A DNA stretch of 62,865 bases from Terriglobia bacterium (GCA_020073365.1 JAIQFL010000012.1:1-62865); one strand, 5' to 3'; positions 16,324 through 25,019 are shown, numbered from the stretch's first letter. Program-made: numbers and translations. The notes: generated from the letters alone by a model not told the origin.

Positions 16324-16698
16324 ATGGAACTCCTTAAACGCGGCTCGGAATCCAAAGCAGTCATGGCGCTCGGTCCTGACAATAAGGCACACGCTGATCT
16401 TTGCAGAATGCTGGACTTCGCAGGATACCGTGTGCTGAGGCGATGCACCATTCGCGGGTCGATTGGCTTGCTTTGCGCAGTCTCCGTGGTTATCTGCGAG
16501 GATGTGTTGCCTGACGGCACCTGGAGAGACGTCCTGGCCGCCCTCGATCAGGTGCAGTCGCCGCCGGCCCTCATTGTCACCTCGCCGGTTGCCGGACCTC
16601 ACCTGTGGGCCGAAGTGCTGAATCTCGGCGGCTACGACGTCCTTGCCCAGCCATTTTCGAATCAGGAGGCCCTATGGAGCCTGCAGCATGCTCACTAG
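16324..16698 (+). CDS. Receiver-like protein with Glu at the phosphoacceptor position (copy 2)
   Basis: 124 aa, single receiver fold without output domain. VVICEDVLPDGTW aligns with strand 3 of response regulators and has Glu in place of the phosphorylated Asp; the strand 5 Lys-Pro is Gln-Pro (VLAQPFSNQEALW). The paralog at 9414-9932 has the matching VAVCEESLPDGFW and ALVRPLRESEVLW. Both therefore look locked in one state. ATG 16324 is used; ATG 16363 (MALGPDNKA) is possible given the promoter position. Divergent from the membrane-anchored gene. Confidence 0.7.
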   Translation: MELLKRGSESKAVMALGPDNKAHADLCRMLDFAGYRVLRRCTIRGSIGLLCAVSVVICEDVLPDGTWRDVLAALDQVQSPPALIVTSPVAGPHLWAEVLNLGGYDVLAQPFSNQEALWSLQHAH

Positions 16699-16769
16699 CC
16701 CGATAGGACGGCATCTATGCGGTACAACCTGGAGCGGCCGACGGAGCCAAGATCGCGACCGGGGATTCA

Positions 16770-16833
16770 ACTGCCCGAAAACAGCCATCAGTGCGCCCTT
16801 TTGGGCAACGATCAACTCGCGCCCCGGAAAAAC
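16770..16833 (+). promoter_or_regulatory. Shared upstream element, copy C
   Basis: CTGCCCGAAAACAGCCATC, then TGCGCCCTTTTGGGCA and CCCCGGAAAAA, in the same order as copy A (GCCCGAAAACTGTCATC, TGCGCCCTTTCGGGCA, TGCCGAAA). It ends 45 bases before a sigma-54-type promoter. Confidence 0.6.
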
Positions 16834-16878
16834 CCTCGTGTTTCAAACATGAGTTGAGAGTCCGAAGCGCCCGGAGGT

Positions 16879-16894
16879 TGGACCGGCGCTTGCA
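16879..16894 (+). promoter_or_regulatory. Sigma-54 promoter (TGGACCG-N4-TTGCA)
   Basis: TGGACCGGCGCTTGCA, exact spacing; predicted start about 16905, coinciding with the GTG used for the next gene. It would drive the four-gene run to 18359. Confidence 0.68.
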
Positions 16895-16903
16895 CTGTAA
16901 TCA

Positions 16904-17344
16904 GTGAATCGTAAAGGAGCACTCTATCAGGAGTGGGGCCGGGTTCTAGATCAGGTGCAGCAGATTCGGGAGGATGGGACACTAGATGACCATCAGCAAG
17001 GCTTGGCGCGCCTCGCCCGTTACCCAATCAACTGGCAACTTAGGCAGGCTGGTCTTCGTGCCATTGCCGAACTCCAACGGTCAATCGATGAGGTGATTCG
17101 CGTTGCAGCTCAGATCATGATCGACGAGAAGAATGACCTGGAGACCCGCATCCTCGCCGGAGGCGCAGTGAGCCGAGTTCTCAGCAACGGCAACGGGACA
17201 ATCAGCGAGAGTGCTCGTTCGAAAGCTGCCGAGAGCGTTCGGGATCTGCTGGCGAACACACAACCGCCGATACTCCACCGCTTCGCACGCAGATTGCAAG
17301 AGTCGCTGGCCGCCCCGGCAGGAGCGGCCACAACCACGCAGTAA
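16904..17344 (+). CDS. Hypothetical helical protein, first gene of a stress operon
   Basis: 146 aa from GTG 16904. Almost entirely helical: LYQEWGRVLDQVQQIREDG, LRQAGLRAIAELQRSIDEVI and ILAGGAVSRVLSNGN suggest short HEAT-like or four-helix packing, with an acidic-basic amphipathic pattern. No family recognised. The promoter predicts transcription starting at the GTG itself, so either the message is leaderless or translation begins further in. It is followed after 13 bases by the second zinc-ribbon gene. Confidence 0.6.
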   Translation: MNRKGALYQEWGRVLDQVQQIREDGTLDDHQQGLARLARYPINWQLRQAGLRAIAELQRSIDEVIRVAAQIMIDEKNDLETRILAGGAVSRVLSNGNGTISESARSKAAESVRDLLANTQPPILHRFARRLQESLAAPAGAATTTQ

Positions 17345-17357
17345 GGAGGCAGATGCA

Positions 17358-17561
17358 ATGCAGGCTACCGCTTCGGTTTCGCGCGATGATGAGCGCCGAG
17401 TGTTTGGCGCGCAGATGGCCAGGCTCGGCGTCAGGTTGTTGAACAAGTATGGCCGGGTCCTTCAGTGTGAGGCCTGCGAAGCGACATGGTGCCCGCAACC
17501 GGCGGCCGACGGGTCTCTCCCACGAGGTTTCTGGCGGTGTCCGAATAGATGTAACTGGTGA
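17358..17561 (+). CDS. Small zinc-ribbon protein (copy 2)
   Basis: 67 aa from ATG 17358, behind TAAGGAGG. N-terminal amphipathic helix (RRVFGAQMARLGVRLLNKYG) and a C-terminal ribbon with CEACEATW and PRGFWRCPNRC, matching the layout and many positions of the protein at 9035-9238 (GFW before the second cysteine pair). Four cysteines suggest one zinc ion. Second gene of a likely operon with a helical protein, a small basic protein and an Rnk-like protein. Function unknown. Confidence 0.72.
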   Translation: MQATASVSRDDERRVFGAQMARLGVRLLNKYGRVLQCEACEATWCPQPAADGSLPRGFWRCPNRCNW

Positions 17562-17582
17562 AGAACCTTCATGCGAGGAACC

Positions 17583-17876
17583 ATGGCAAATATCGAAAAA
17601 CATCCGAAGCACCCTACGGAGCAGATCGACCAGGCCGATTCCAGTGGGGTCCCGACATGTGCCCGCGCGGCTCACCTGATTGGGCGGTATATCAAGAACC
17701 GTCAGAGCGATGGCCGTGGTCGCATGCCTGGCGAAGAGCGCGCACGACCAGTCATCCTCCGCTTTGAGGATCTCCCGGCAACGCCTCGAAACCTCGACCG
17801 AATTCGGGAGCGAGTCCGGGTGTTGAACCGGCGGCTGGCCGATTCGGGCACACCGTTTCGATTGCGGGTGGTCTGA
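17583..17876 (+). CDS. Small hypothetical protein
   Basis: 97 aa from ATG 17583 (MANIEKHPKHPTEQI); an ATG 12 bases upstream is possible. Polar N-terminus, then RAAHLIGRYIKNR and a C-terminal helix NLDRIRERVRVLNRRLADSG, rich in arginine. It may be a small nucleic-acid or partner-binding protein, but no family is recognised. It sits between the zinc-ribbon and Rnk-like genes with gaps of about 21 bases on each side, consistent with one operon. Confidence 0.55.
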   Translation: MANIEKHPKHPTEQIDQADSSGVPTCARAAHLIGRYIKNRQSDGRGRMPGEERARPVILRFEDLPATPRNLDRIRERVRVLNRRLADSGTPFRLRVV

Positions 17877-17897
17877 GAGGTATGAGAGGTATACACG

Positions 17898-18359
17898 ATG
17901 CCAGCGATTTCTGCGGAATCCTGTGGCCCTGTCGCGGGTGAGGTCTCAGCGCACTCCGACCGATTCCTGATCACGGTTCCCGATGCGGAGCGCCTGCTAA
18001 TCCAGTCCAGATTCGTGAAGAACCAATTTGAAGCTGAAATCCTGAATGACCTCGAAGCTCGCATCCGGGGCGCAACGCCTGTGGATCCTTCAGTGGTGCC
18101 TCCAGATCTCGTAACGATGAATTCGCAAGTCATTCTCCGGGACGTTGACGCCGGCGGACAGTATGTCTTCACCGTCGTGTTCCCCTCCTGCGCCAACTCG
18201 CGAAAAGGTCGAGTTTCGGTTCTTACTCCGCTCGGCTCCATGCTGCTGGGTGCGCGCACGGGCCAGACACTAATGTGTCCAATCTCGGGACTGATTGCGA
18301 CCGTTGTCGTTGAGGCCATGCTGCATCAACCTGAAGCGGCCGGGGATTTCTACGGCTGA
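17898..18359 (+). CDS. Rnk/GreA-GreB C-terminal-like protein (copy 2)
   Basis: 153 aa. Helical N-terminus (LIQSRFVKNQFEAEILNDLE) then the Gre/Rnk FKBP-like fold: DLVTMNSQVILRDVDAGG, YVFTVVFP, RVSVLTPLGSMLLGARTG, ending in LHQPEAAGDFYG, which parallels IYQPEAAGVSGD in copy 1 (11139-11549). Expected to bind RNA polymerase and alter transcription under stress. The N-terminal extension is longer and differs from copy 1. Last gene of the run that starts at 16904. Confidence 0.83.
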   Translation: MPAISAESCGPVAGEVSAHSDRFLITVPDAERLLIQSRFVKNQFEAEILNDLEARIRGATPVDPSVVPPDLVTMNSQVILRDVDAGGQYVFTVVFPSCANSRKGRVSVLTPLGSMLLGARTGQTLMCPISGLIATVVVEAMLHQPEAAGDFYG

Positions 18360-18415
18360 TCGCATGGACACGCGTCCACTGTAGTGGGGCGTGCCGCACC
18401 TCGATCGGGCACGGA

Positions 18416-18431
18416 TGGCCCGAAGATTGCT
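18416..18431 (+). promoter_or_regulatory. Sigma-54 promoter (TGGCCCG-N4-TTGCT)
   Basis: TGGCCCGAAGATTGCT, exact spacing; predicted start about 18442, giving a 90-base leader to the small membrane protein at 18532. Confidence 0.65.
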
Positions 18432-18531
18432 GCTAATCAATCCGGGCGCATTCGCGTTTCCAACACAACGCACTATGCTTCGCGCCCTCGCGGAGAATCG
18501 TGCATTCCGACTGAGAATGGAGTCTATACCG

Positions 18532-18708
18532 ATGGCGAAACCTCAACTGAAGAGAACGGACAATCCCGAAGCCGTGGCTTCCTTGGACGACTACGCTCCG
18601 AAGAAGTACTCTGCCCGGGAGCATGTCGCGATGGGGGCGAAGGTCTTCCTCGTGTTCGGTCTCCTGTTTGGACTGCTGTGGTTGCTGGGTGCAATGGCTG
18701 CGAAATGA
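18532..18708 (+). CDS. Small single-helix membrane protein
   Basis: 58 aa from ATG 18532, with GGAGTCTATACCG upstream. Charged N-terminal half (KPQLKRTDNPEAVASLDDYA) and one C-terminal helix (VFLVFGLLFGLLWLLGAM). Same design as the proteins at 12276 and 26586: polar tail then a C-terminal helix. No family recognised. Lies behind a sigma-54-type promoter and 124 bases before the damaged BON gene. Confidence 0.6.
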   Translation: MAKPQLKRTDNPEAVASLDDYAPKKYSAREHVAMGAKVFLVFGLLFGLLWLLGAMAAK

Positions 18709-18765
18709 AGGCCGGCCTAAAGGCGACCCGACTGCGCGGACGTTGGCGACTTTGAGCCCAGCGGC

Positions 18766-18781
18766 TGGAATACTGCTGGCT
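18766..18781 (+). promoter_or_regulatory. Sigma-54-like sequence before the BON gene
   Basis: TGGAATACTGCTGGCT keeps GG-N10-GC but has TGGCT for TTGCT. Weak; 51 bases before the BON start. Confidence 0.3.
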
Positions 18782-18831
18782 GGTGCCGGTGGCAGCGTAG
18801 TGAAGCTAGATTTCAATTGGAGGTGATTGTG

Positions 18832-19355
18832 ATGCTTAGAAAACTGTTTATCCCAGGTATGATTGTCTTCGCGGCCACAGTGCTCGTGGCCCAGACGTCC
18901 CAAAGTGTCGCAGACCGGATCCCGAAGGGGAAGTTCGTCACGAACTGGTCATGCTGCCATACTATGGTGTGTTCGACAACTTAGCGTACCGCGTCGACGG
19001 GCCAAAGGTAACGTTGTTCGGCCAGGTGACGCGGCCGACGCTGAAGAGCGATGCCGAGAATGTTGTAAAGAAGATCGAGGGCGTGGAGAGCCTGGATAAC
19101 CAGATCGAAGTCCTCCCGCTCTCGCCCAACGACGACCGCGTCCGTTTCGCGGCATATCGAGCCATTTATTCGAAGGCGCCGCTTCAACGCTATCAGTTGA
19201 GCGCCGTGCCGCCAATCCATATCATCGTCAAGAACGGGAACATCACGCTGGAGGGTGTTGTGGCCAACGAGGGCGATAAGAACATGGCTGAGATTGCCGC
19301 CACAGGCGTGCACGGGGCGTTCAGCGTGAAAAACAACCTGCGCGTGGAGAAATGA
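18832..19355 (+). pseudogene. BON-domain protein, frameshifted copy
   Basis: Near copy of the intact BON gene at 47229-47750. ATG 18832 follows GGAGGTGATTGTG and encodes the signal peptide MLRKLFIPGMIVFAATVLVA. Near 18928 the frame slips by two bases (or minus one), so the start frame ends in nonsense while the rest of the protein continues from MLPYYGVFDNLAYRVDGPKV through two BON modules to SVKNNLRVEK. The C-terminal part is almost identical to the intact copy. Either a recent loss or a sequencing error; the downstream frame is still open for 134 codons. Confidence 0.8.
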
Positions 19356-19484
19356 TTTACAGTAATGATTCTGTCCACACTGGCAACGGGGAATCGTTCT
19401 GAGGCGACTGGCAAGACTGTTGCGGTAATGGCGGTTGGACCATATATGAGCACTAAGTGCGGCCGGCGGAGGTCATGGCATGCC

Positions 19485-19714
19485 CGTGGCGGCCGCCATC
19501 AGAGCACGAAGCCGCGCTGCAGCGCGCGGTAACCGCCTGGATTGTTAACGGGCTGTTCATGCTCCTGCCTGGGATCTTCCTGGGCGCCTGGAATCTCAGC
19601 AACATCTCGGAGCATCATACTGGCGGTCACCTCGCCCCGTCGTGGCTTCAACCTCACGGGCATGCGCAGATCTTCAGTTGGATCGGGTCCTTCATCCTCG
19701 GTAACCGCCTCTGA
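19485..19714 (+). pseudogene. Fragment of a multi-helix haem-copper/NnrS-like membrane protein
   Basis: About 75 residues with two helices: AWIVNGLFMLLPGIFLGAWN and PHGHAQIFSWIGSFILG. PHGHAQ-x3-W-x5-FILG resembles the histidine-bearing helix of a membrane family related to cbb3 oxidase subunit I and NnrS proteins. The frame stops right after FILG, and no ribosome site or remaining helices are found, so it is the start of a gene cut off by a rearrangement. Exact family uncertain. Confidence 0.45.
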
Positions 19715-19737
19715 CGCTGCCGCCGCCCCGGCAAATG

Positions 19738-19763
19738 AGCTACTCTGCATAGCTACTCTGCAT
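19738..19763 (+). repeat. 13-bp tandem duplication
   Basis: AGCTACTCTGCAT occurs twice head to tail, just after the membrane fragment and 50 bases before the MgtC/SapB gene. Likely a slippage or excision scar. Confidence 0.7.
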
Positions 19764-19813
19764 AAGGTACTCCTCACGGTCATGTGTGCTACCATCCGGT
19801 CGGGCACACGAAC

Positions 19814-21052
19814 GTGACGAATGAGCCGTGGTTGCGACTGGCCAGCGCATTGGCAATCGGCCTCTTGATTGGCGCTGAGCGCGAACGGCGCAAGGGTGAA
19901 GGTCCCCTTCGATCGGCCGCCGGAATTCGAACCTTCGCGCTAGCCTCCCTCCTCGGTGGTATGAGCTTCTATTTGGGGCGCGAGCTGTTGCTCGGCGCAG
20001 CGATGCTTGCAATGGGCGCATTTTGCTATGCCGCTTACCAGCGAAACTACAAACACGATCCTGGTCTGACGTCCGAAACGGCTCTCCTGCTCACGGTCCT
20101 CCTGGGAGGGCTGGCTCAACTACAGCCCGCCACTGCGTCCGGCCTTGCAGTATCAGTGACGATCCTGCTGGCGGCTCGCACTCGCTTGCACCACCTCGTA
20201 CGCGCCGCCTTGAGCGTCGAGGAACTCACCGATGGTTTGATGTTCGCCGCAGCGGTTCTGGTGGTGCTCCCTCTGACTCCGGATCGATATGTCGGGCCTT
20301 ATGGTGCCATCAACCCGCGCACCATATGGAAGATTGTGATCCTTTTGGTTTCGATCAGTGCCGTCGGATATACCGCCGTCCGGCTCCTGGGACCGCGGTT
20401 CGGGCTTCCAATCACCGGGCTGGCGTCGGGATTCGTTTCGAGTACGGCGACGATCGCCTCCATGGCATCACGATCAACACTGGAGCCCGCGCTGGCGCGA
20501 CCCGCTATCGCCGGGGCTGTCCTCTCGACCGTCGCGACTATTGTTCAGATGGCAATCGTCATCGGAGCGACCAGTCAAAGCACACTGCATCTGCTGCGAG
20601 TCCCGCTGCTTTCGGCAGGAACTGCGGCGTTGGCGTATGGTCTTGCGTTGACATTCTTCTGCGTCCGGCATGAAGCCATCTCCTCGAATCGGCCGGGCCG
20701 GCCATTCGATCTTAAGACCACACTGGTGCTTGCGTCGACGATGACGGCGATTTTAATCGGGTCCGCATCGGTAAACGCGTGGTTCGGAGAGAGGGGCCTT
20801 GTCGCGGCGACCGTGCTGGCTGGTTTCGCCGACCCGCATTCGGCGGCCATATCCGTCACGTCTTTGGTGGAATCGAACAAGCTGGGCGTCCGGGAATCGG
20901 CGGTTCCCATCCTGGCTGCATTCACGGCCAATACGGTTACGAAGATTGTGATCGCCATTTCTGGCGGAGGGCGGCGGTTTGGATCGATCGTTGTTCCAGG
21001 CCTGCTGCTGGTGTGTGTGGCAGCTTGGGTGCCAGTGCTTTTCTTCGGTTAA
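19814..21052 (+). CDS. MgtC/SapB-family membrane protein with DUF4010
   Basis: 412 aa from GTG 19814. N-terminal MgtC/SapB motif LASALAIGLLIGAERERR and ALASLLGG, followed by a DUF4010 region of roughly ten helices (RTIWKIVILLVSISAVGYTA, GLASGFVSSTATIASMA, FADPHSAAISVTSLV). No ribosome site clearly decides between GTG 19814 and ATG 19784. Members are inner-membrane proteins, some linked to Mg2+ limitation and acid stress; transport substrate unproven. Stands alone between debris and the convergent DUF481 gene. Confidence 0.85.
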   Translation: MTNEPWLRLASALAIGLLIGAERERRKGEGPLRSAAGIRTFALASLLGGMSFYLGRELLLGAAMLAMGAFCYAAYQRNYKHDPGLTSETALLLTVLLGGLAQLQPATASGLAVSVTILLAARTRLHHLVRAALSVEELTDGLMFAAAVLVVLPLTPDRYVGPYGAINPRTIWKIVILLVSISAVGYTAVRLLGPRFGLPITGLASGFVSSTATIASMASRSTLEPALARPAIAGAVLSTVATIVQMAIVIGATSQSTLHLLRVPLLSAGTAALAYGLALTFFCVRHEAISSNRPGRPFDLKTTLVLASTMTAILIGSASVNAWFGERGLVAATVLAGFADPHSAAISVTSLVESNKLGVRESAVPILAAFTANTVTKIVIAISGGGRRFGSIVVPGLLLVCVAAWVPVLFFG

Positions 21053-21152
21053 GAAGCAACCGGCGGACGATTGTGGCCCGGCGGCGAACTGTAGCCAGTT
21101 CGAGGAATACATCGTTGCCCAAGAACTCTTCTCTCCCGACTCGCTCGCAGCG

Positions 21153-22181
21153 TCAGAACGCCAGTCCGAAACTACTGATCAATCCATGATCGTGCTTCTT
21201 GACGCTGAACAGGGGCCGGCTGTCGAATTGCTCGTTCAAGCGAATCGTCCATACCACGTGGTGAATCACCGGCACCCGGACTCCCGCATTTGCCACCACG
21301 CGGATGCGGTTGCCGTCCAGCACACTTCGGTAAAGCGATGATTTGCCAATGAAGCGGAGACGTCTCCACTCAAATCTTTCGAGGCTGATCCCCAATAATG
21401 CTTCACCCGTGGATCCGCCAGGGCCGGGGTGAACTTCCTCGCCCAACCGGTAGTTTTCGTCCGTGAAAGTCAGACCGCCGAGGAGCGACAACTCGGTGCG
21501 CCGGGAGCGTATCGCCTGCCATCCCAGGCCGGCGCCGATGCTGGTTCGAAGGCGCAGGAGTTGAGCGTCATCCCGGTCAAGATTGCCCTGGGTGAAGGCG
21601 AAAGCGTGCGGCTTGAGATAAAAGTCCACGCGCGTGAAGGCTGCGTGCGTGCTGGCCGATCTCGCGCCACTCTGCTTGCTAAACAAGGACGAAACGCTGC
21701 CTTGCAGCCGTAAGCGGGCTGATTCGTATTCCGTGTTGGCGCCAACCGAAGACTGACTGATGCTCGAATTGCCGCGCGTCAGGCTGTATCCCAGTTCCAC
21801 CGAGCCATCCCAACGGGACCAAAAGTTCTCGCCTTCTTCCGGCCTGGAAATTGCGTTCACCGTTTGAGGGAGGATGGGAGCCTGGGGTGGCAGGGATGAT
21901 ACTTGTAGCCCTTCTCCCGAACCTTGAACAGTCCCAGTCACGGCTCTCCCGTCCCGCATGGAGAAGCGCAGGGTCTGATCGGACGTGATGCCCTGGACCA
22001 TAGACCAGTCGATTTCGATGACGCCGGCGTACGCCGTTTTCAGGTAAAGGCGCTTATCCTCGAGCTTTTGAATTTCTCCGGAAAGGCGGTCGGAATTGAC
22101 GAGCAGCACGGTATCCGCCCGGAGAACGCCGGCCATTCCCATGCTTATGAGGCAGAGCCAGGCAAGGTGACGGAAGATCAT
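21153..22181 (-). CDS. DUF481 outer-membrane beta-barrel protein
   Basis: 342 aa with signal peptide (MIFRHLAWLCLISMGMAG, cut after VLRA). An N-terminal SH3-like segment (DTVLLVNSDRLSGEIQKLED to MVQGITSD) precedes the DUF481 barrel, starting at WDGSVELGYSLTRGNSS and with the alternating polar/hydrophobic strands of a porin-like barrel through to the terminal aromatic residue (ISSFGLAF), which fits outer-membrane insertion. Predicted salt- or stress-related outer membrane protein of unknown role. Monocistronic; divergent from the GAF-type activator. Confidence 0.83.
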   Translation of the reverse strand: MIFRHLAWLCLISMGMAGVLRADTVLLVNSDRLSGEIQKLEDKRLYLKTAYAGVIEIDWSMVQGITSDQTLRFSMRDGRAVTGTVQGSGEGLQVSSLPPQAPILPQTVNAISRPEEGENFWSRWDGSVELGYSLTRGNSSISQSSVGANTEYESARLRLQGSVSSLFSKQSGARSASTHAAFTRVDFYLKPHAFAFTQGNLDRDDAQLLRLRTSIGAGLGWQAIRSRRTELSLLGGLTFTDENYRLGEEVHPGPGGSTGEALLGISLERFEWRRLRFIGKSSLYRSVLDGNRIRVVANAGVRVPVIHHVVWTIRLNEQFDSRPLFSVKKHDHGLISSFGLAF

Positions 22182-22497
22182 ATCGATCCGCCCCAGTAGG
22201 TTTGGCGTATGTCCGATTTGGAAGTCTCGAGGCGCAGTTCCATCTGATCAACCCTCTTTGTTTTGGCTGCTACAGCATGCATTTGAGAGCAAGTGTCGCA
22301 CCACCACCACTCGAATGCCAATTTCCCCGAGTATTCCGGCGGACTCGGTTAGCGCCGGCCAGGATGTCGTAGGAAGCAACGGCGCTCCCACACGGGCACA
22401 CGAATGGGCGGCTCGGCGCCTGATGCTGCCAAGCGCGGTCGTCCACCCGCACCTCGGCGAGTCGCGCCGAGGAGTACGCGGACGAAATTGGCTATGA
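22182..22497. other. Divergent intergenic region, DUF481 / GAF-type activator
   Basis: About 315 bases with no recognised gene. Contains no clear sigma-54 or sigma-70 promoter. The activator's true start may lie inside it (see next feature). Confidence 0.4.
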
Positions 22498-24549
22498 TTG
22501 CCACTGTGGGCGCCACCCCGAGCGACATCTACGAGGCGGTCCTGGCATTTGTCCCGGTTGATCGCCGGCCACGACGATATCGCCAGTCTTCTGTCCGGGG
22601 TGGCCGAATCCCTGCAGAGAATCGTCGCATTCGATTTCGCCGCTTTAATCCTCCACGACCGCGGTACGAATAGCATGCGTTTCCACGTGCTCAACGCGTC
22701 CGAGCCGGCGAACCTTCGCCCCGGCGGGTGGTTTCGCGTCGACCAGGATCCCGCCGGTTGGGTTTGGACCCATCAGCAACCGCTGGTCGTTTCGCAACTG
22801 GAAGGCGAATCGCGTTGGCCGGAGTTCATGGAGTGGGCACGGGCTGCCGGCCTGTACTCGCTGGCCCTGGTGCCTTTGACGGCCGGCAAGAACCGGTTGG
22901 GGGCATTTGGTTTTGGCTGTGTTGCGCCGTTTGCTCCAAGCCACGAGGAACTCGCATTCCTGGAAAGAGTCGCCAGCGAGTTTGCAGTGGCGGTTGAGGC
23001 CTTTCTCGCAAAACAGCAAGTGGTCCACGAGCGGGACCGGATCCTCACACTGTTCGAGATCACCAACGCGTTGGTCTCAAAGTTGTCGCCCGACGATTTG
23101 TTTTCCGCAATCTCGGAGCAGCTTTCGAAGATCATCCGGCACGATTCCATCATCTTAATGCTTCGGAACAAGGAAACCGGGGAACTGGATCTAGAGGCTC
23201 ATCATCTGACCGGTACGGCAGGGGTCAGCCACGAGGAGGAATCCTTCGATCCGGAGGGCTCCCCGTCAGGTGAAGCGCTTGCCTCCGCCAAGCCGGTCGT
23301 GATCTACAAGTCCGGTCTGGAGAGATTCCCGTCGTCGGAGTATCGGAAGTTTCTCCCTCAGGGTTTCCAGACAGGATGCTCGGTGCCGCTGATCACAAGC
23401 AACGGCGCGCTTGGGACGCTGGAAGTAGCGCGCACGACGGACGAGTTGTGGACCGAGGACGATGTCGCGCTTCTCTTGCAGGTGGCGCGTCAGATTGCCG
23501 TTGCGGTTGAGAATGCACTGTCCTGGCGCGAACTGAAGGAGATGAAGGACCGGCTCGCTACCGAAAGGCTTTACCTGGAAGATGAAATCCGGCTTGAACA
23601 CAATGTCGGGAACATGGTAGGGCAAGGCCCGGCTTTTGAGTCGCTGTTGAAAAGCATTCAGACTGTCGCGGCTACCGATGCGACAGTGTTGATCCTGGGC
23701 GAGACCGGAACAGGAAAAGAACTGGTGGCGAGGGCCGTTCACGACTTAAGCGGGCGAAGCAAAGCAACGTTTGTGAAGGTGAACTGCGCCGCGATCCCCG
23801 GCAGCCTACTCGAAAGTGAATTGTTCGGGCACGAAAGAGGCGCATTTACCGGCGCCATAGGCCAGAGGATCGGGCGCTTCGAACTAGCGAACAAGGGGAC
23901 GCTTTTTCTCGATGAGATTGGAGAGATGCCGCTCGAACTGCAACCGAAACTGCTTCGGGCCATTCAGGATCAAGAGTTCGAAAGGGTGGGCGGCAGTCGC
24001 ACGATCCGTACCGACGCCCGGCTCGTCGCCGCGACGAATCGCGACCTGAAGGCGATGGTAGAGGAGAATCGGTTCCGCGCCGACCTCTACTACCGATTGC
24101 ACGTATTCCCAATAAGTGTTCCGCCACTCCGCGAACGGCCTGAAGACATTCCTCTGCTCGCCCGGTTCTTCGTGCAACATTCCGCACAGCGAATGAATCG
24201 CCGGATCGAGACTATTCCCTCGGCGGCGTTGGAGGCGCTGAAGCGCTATGATTGGCCGGGCAATATCCGGGAACTGCAAAATATCATTGAACGGTCGGTA
24301 AGCTCAACAGCGGGGAGCGCTTTGACCGTCGCCATGCCCGAGGTGGTGAGTGAGACACTACCGCAGGCCCCACGCGGGAAAGGGGCCAAAGTGTCGGAAG
24401 CGGATGAACGGGAAGCGCTTGTCCGCGCTTTGAAGCAGGCCCACGGCATAGTGGGCGGACCGAACGGCGCAGCGGCGCGGCTCGGGCTCAAGCGAACTAC
24501 CTTGCATTCACGGATGCAAAAGCTTAACATTTCCCGGCAGTATGGCTGA
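22498..24549 (+). CDS. GAF-GAF sigma-54 activator (FhlA/NorR type)
   Basis: 683 aa: two GAF sensor domains (about 20-175 and 195-335), AAA+ sigma-54 domain with GETGTGKE (Walker A), GAFTGA contact loop, LFLDEIGEM (Walker B), and a Fis-type helix-turn-helix ending [19 protein letters not shown]. Small-molecule or redox input is expected at the GAF domains; no phosphorylation site. The N-terminus is uncertain: a frame from ATG 22494 reads [20 protein letters not shown] and would join this one after a one-base shift near 22555, suggesting a frameshift or sequencing error. Second candidate activator for the island's promoters. Confidence 0.9.
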   Translation: MPLWAPPRATSTRRSWHLSRLIAGHDDIASLLSGVAESLQRIVAFDFAALILHDRGTNSMRFHVLNASEPANLRPGGWFRVDQDPAGWVWTHQQPLVVSQLEGESRWPEFMEWARAAGLYSLALVPLTAGKNRLGAFGFGCVAPFAPSHEELAFLERVASEFAVAVEAFLAKQQVVHERDRILTLFEITNALVSKLSPDDLFSAISEQLSKIIRHDSIILMLRNKETGELDLEAHHLTGTAGVSHEEESFDPEGSPSGEALASAKPVVIYKSGLERFPSSEYRKFLPQGFQTGCSVPLITSNGALGTLEVARTTDELWTEDDVALLLQVARQIAVAVENALSWRELKEMKDRLATERLYLEDEIRLEHNVGNMVGQGPAFESLLKSIQTVAATDATVLILGETGTGKELVARAVHDLSGRSKATFVKVNCAAIPGSLLESELFGHERGAFTGAIGQRIGRFELANKGTLFLDEIGEMPLELQPKLLRAIQDQEFERVGGSRTIRTDARLVAATNRDLKAMVEENRFRADLYYRLHVFPISVPPLRERPEDIPLLARFFVQHSAQRMNRRIETIPSAALEALKRYDWPGNIRELQNIIERSVSSTAGSALTVAMPEVVSETLPQAPRGKGAKVSEADEREALVRALKQAHGIVGGPNGAAARLGLKRTTLHSRMQKLNISRQYG

Positions 24550-24693
24550 TCGTTCGCGCCGCAGCCCGGCCCGAAGAGTCGATTCGAGAGATTGCGACCC
24601 AGTAGGCCGGATTTCAGGTCCGCGCAAGCATGGGCGATTGCTGGCAAGGTCACCGGCGGTCAGGTTGATCTGGCCGTGGTCGTCTACCCTGTG

Positions 24694-24972
24694 TCACACC
24701 GCACCGACTTTGTCCCATAGCATCAAGAAGGCAAAGCAGCTTATCGCTAGCAAGACCACGATCGACGCCCAAACCAACCCCTCAGAAGAGTGGCCGTAGT
24801 CGGACTCGTCGGAGGAACGCGGGTACTGTTCGGCTATCGCGGCGTCGTCGTTGGTCGAAGATGCATGCGGGTCCGTGACCTCCGGAACGCGAACGCTCAG
24901 AGGGGGCCTGTCGAACGTCGACGGGACCAGGCAGGCTCCGACCAGCGTCATTAGAATCCAATCGAACCCCAT
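24694..24972 (-). CDS. Small two-helix membrane protein
   Basis: 92 aa from ATG 24972, behind GGAGGTTCAAAAACG. N-terminal hydrophobic segment (MGFDWILMTLVGACLVPS), a 45-residue polar middle rich in Ser, Asp and Pro, then a C-terminal helix (SIVVLLAISCFAFLMLW). The N-terminal segment could be a signal peptide. No family recognised. Behind a sigma-54-type promoter at 25004-25019 that is preceded by three 12-bp direct repeats. Confidence 0.65.
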   Translation of the reverse strand: MGFDWILMTLVGACLVPSTFDRPPLSVRVPEVTDPHASSTNDDAAIAEQYPRSSDESDYGHSSEGLVWASIVVLLAISCFAFLMLWDKVGAV

Positions 24973-25003
24973 CGTTTTTGAACCTCCAATCCACACACTA
25001 CTT

Positions 25004-25019
25004 TGCATTGCCCGTGCCA
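25004..25019 (-). promoter_or_regulatory. Sigma-54 promoter (TGGCACG-N4-ATGCA)
   Basis: TGGCACGGGCAATGCA on the minus strand: perfect -24 block, one mismatch in the -12 block. Predicted start about 24993, 21 bases before ATG 24972. Confidence 0.7.
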
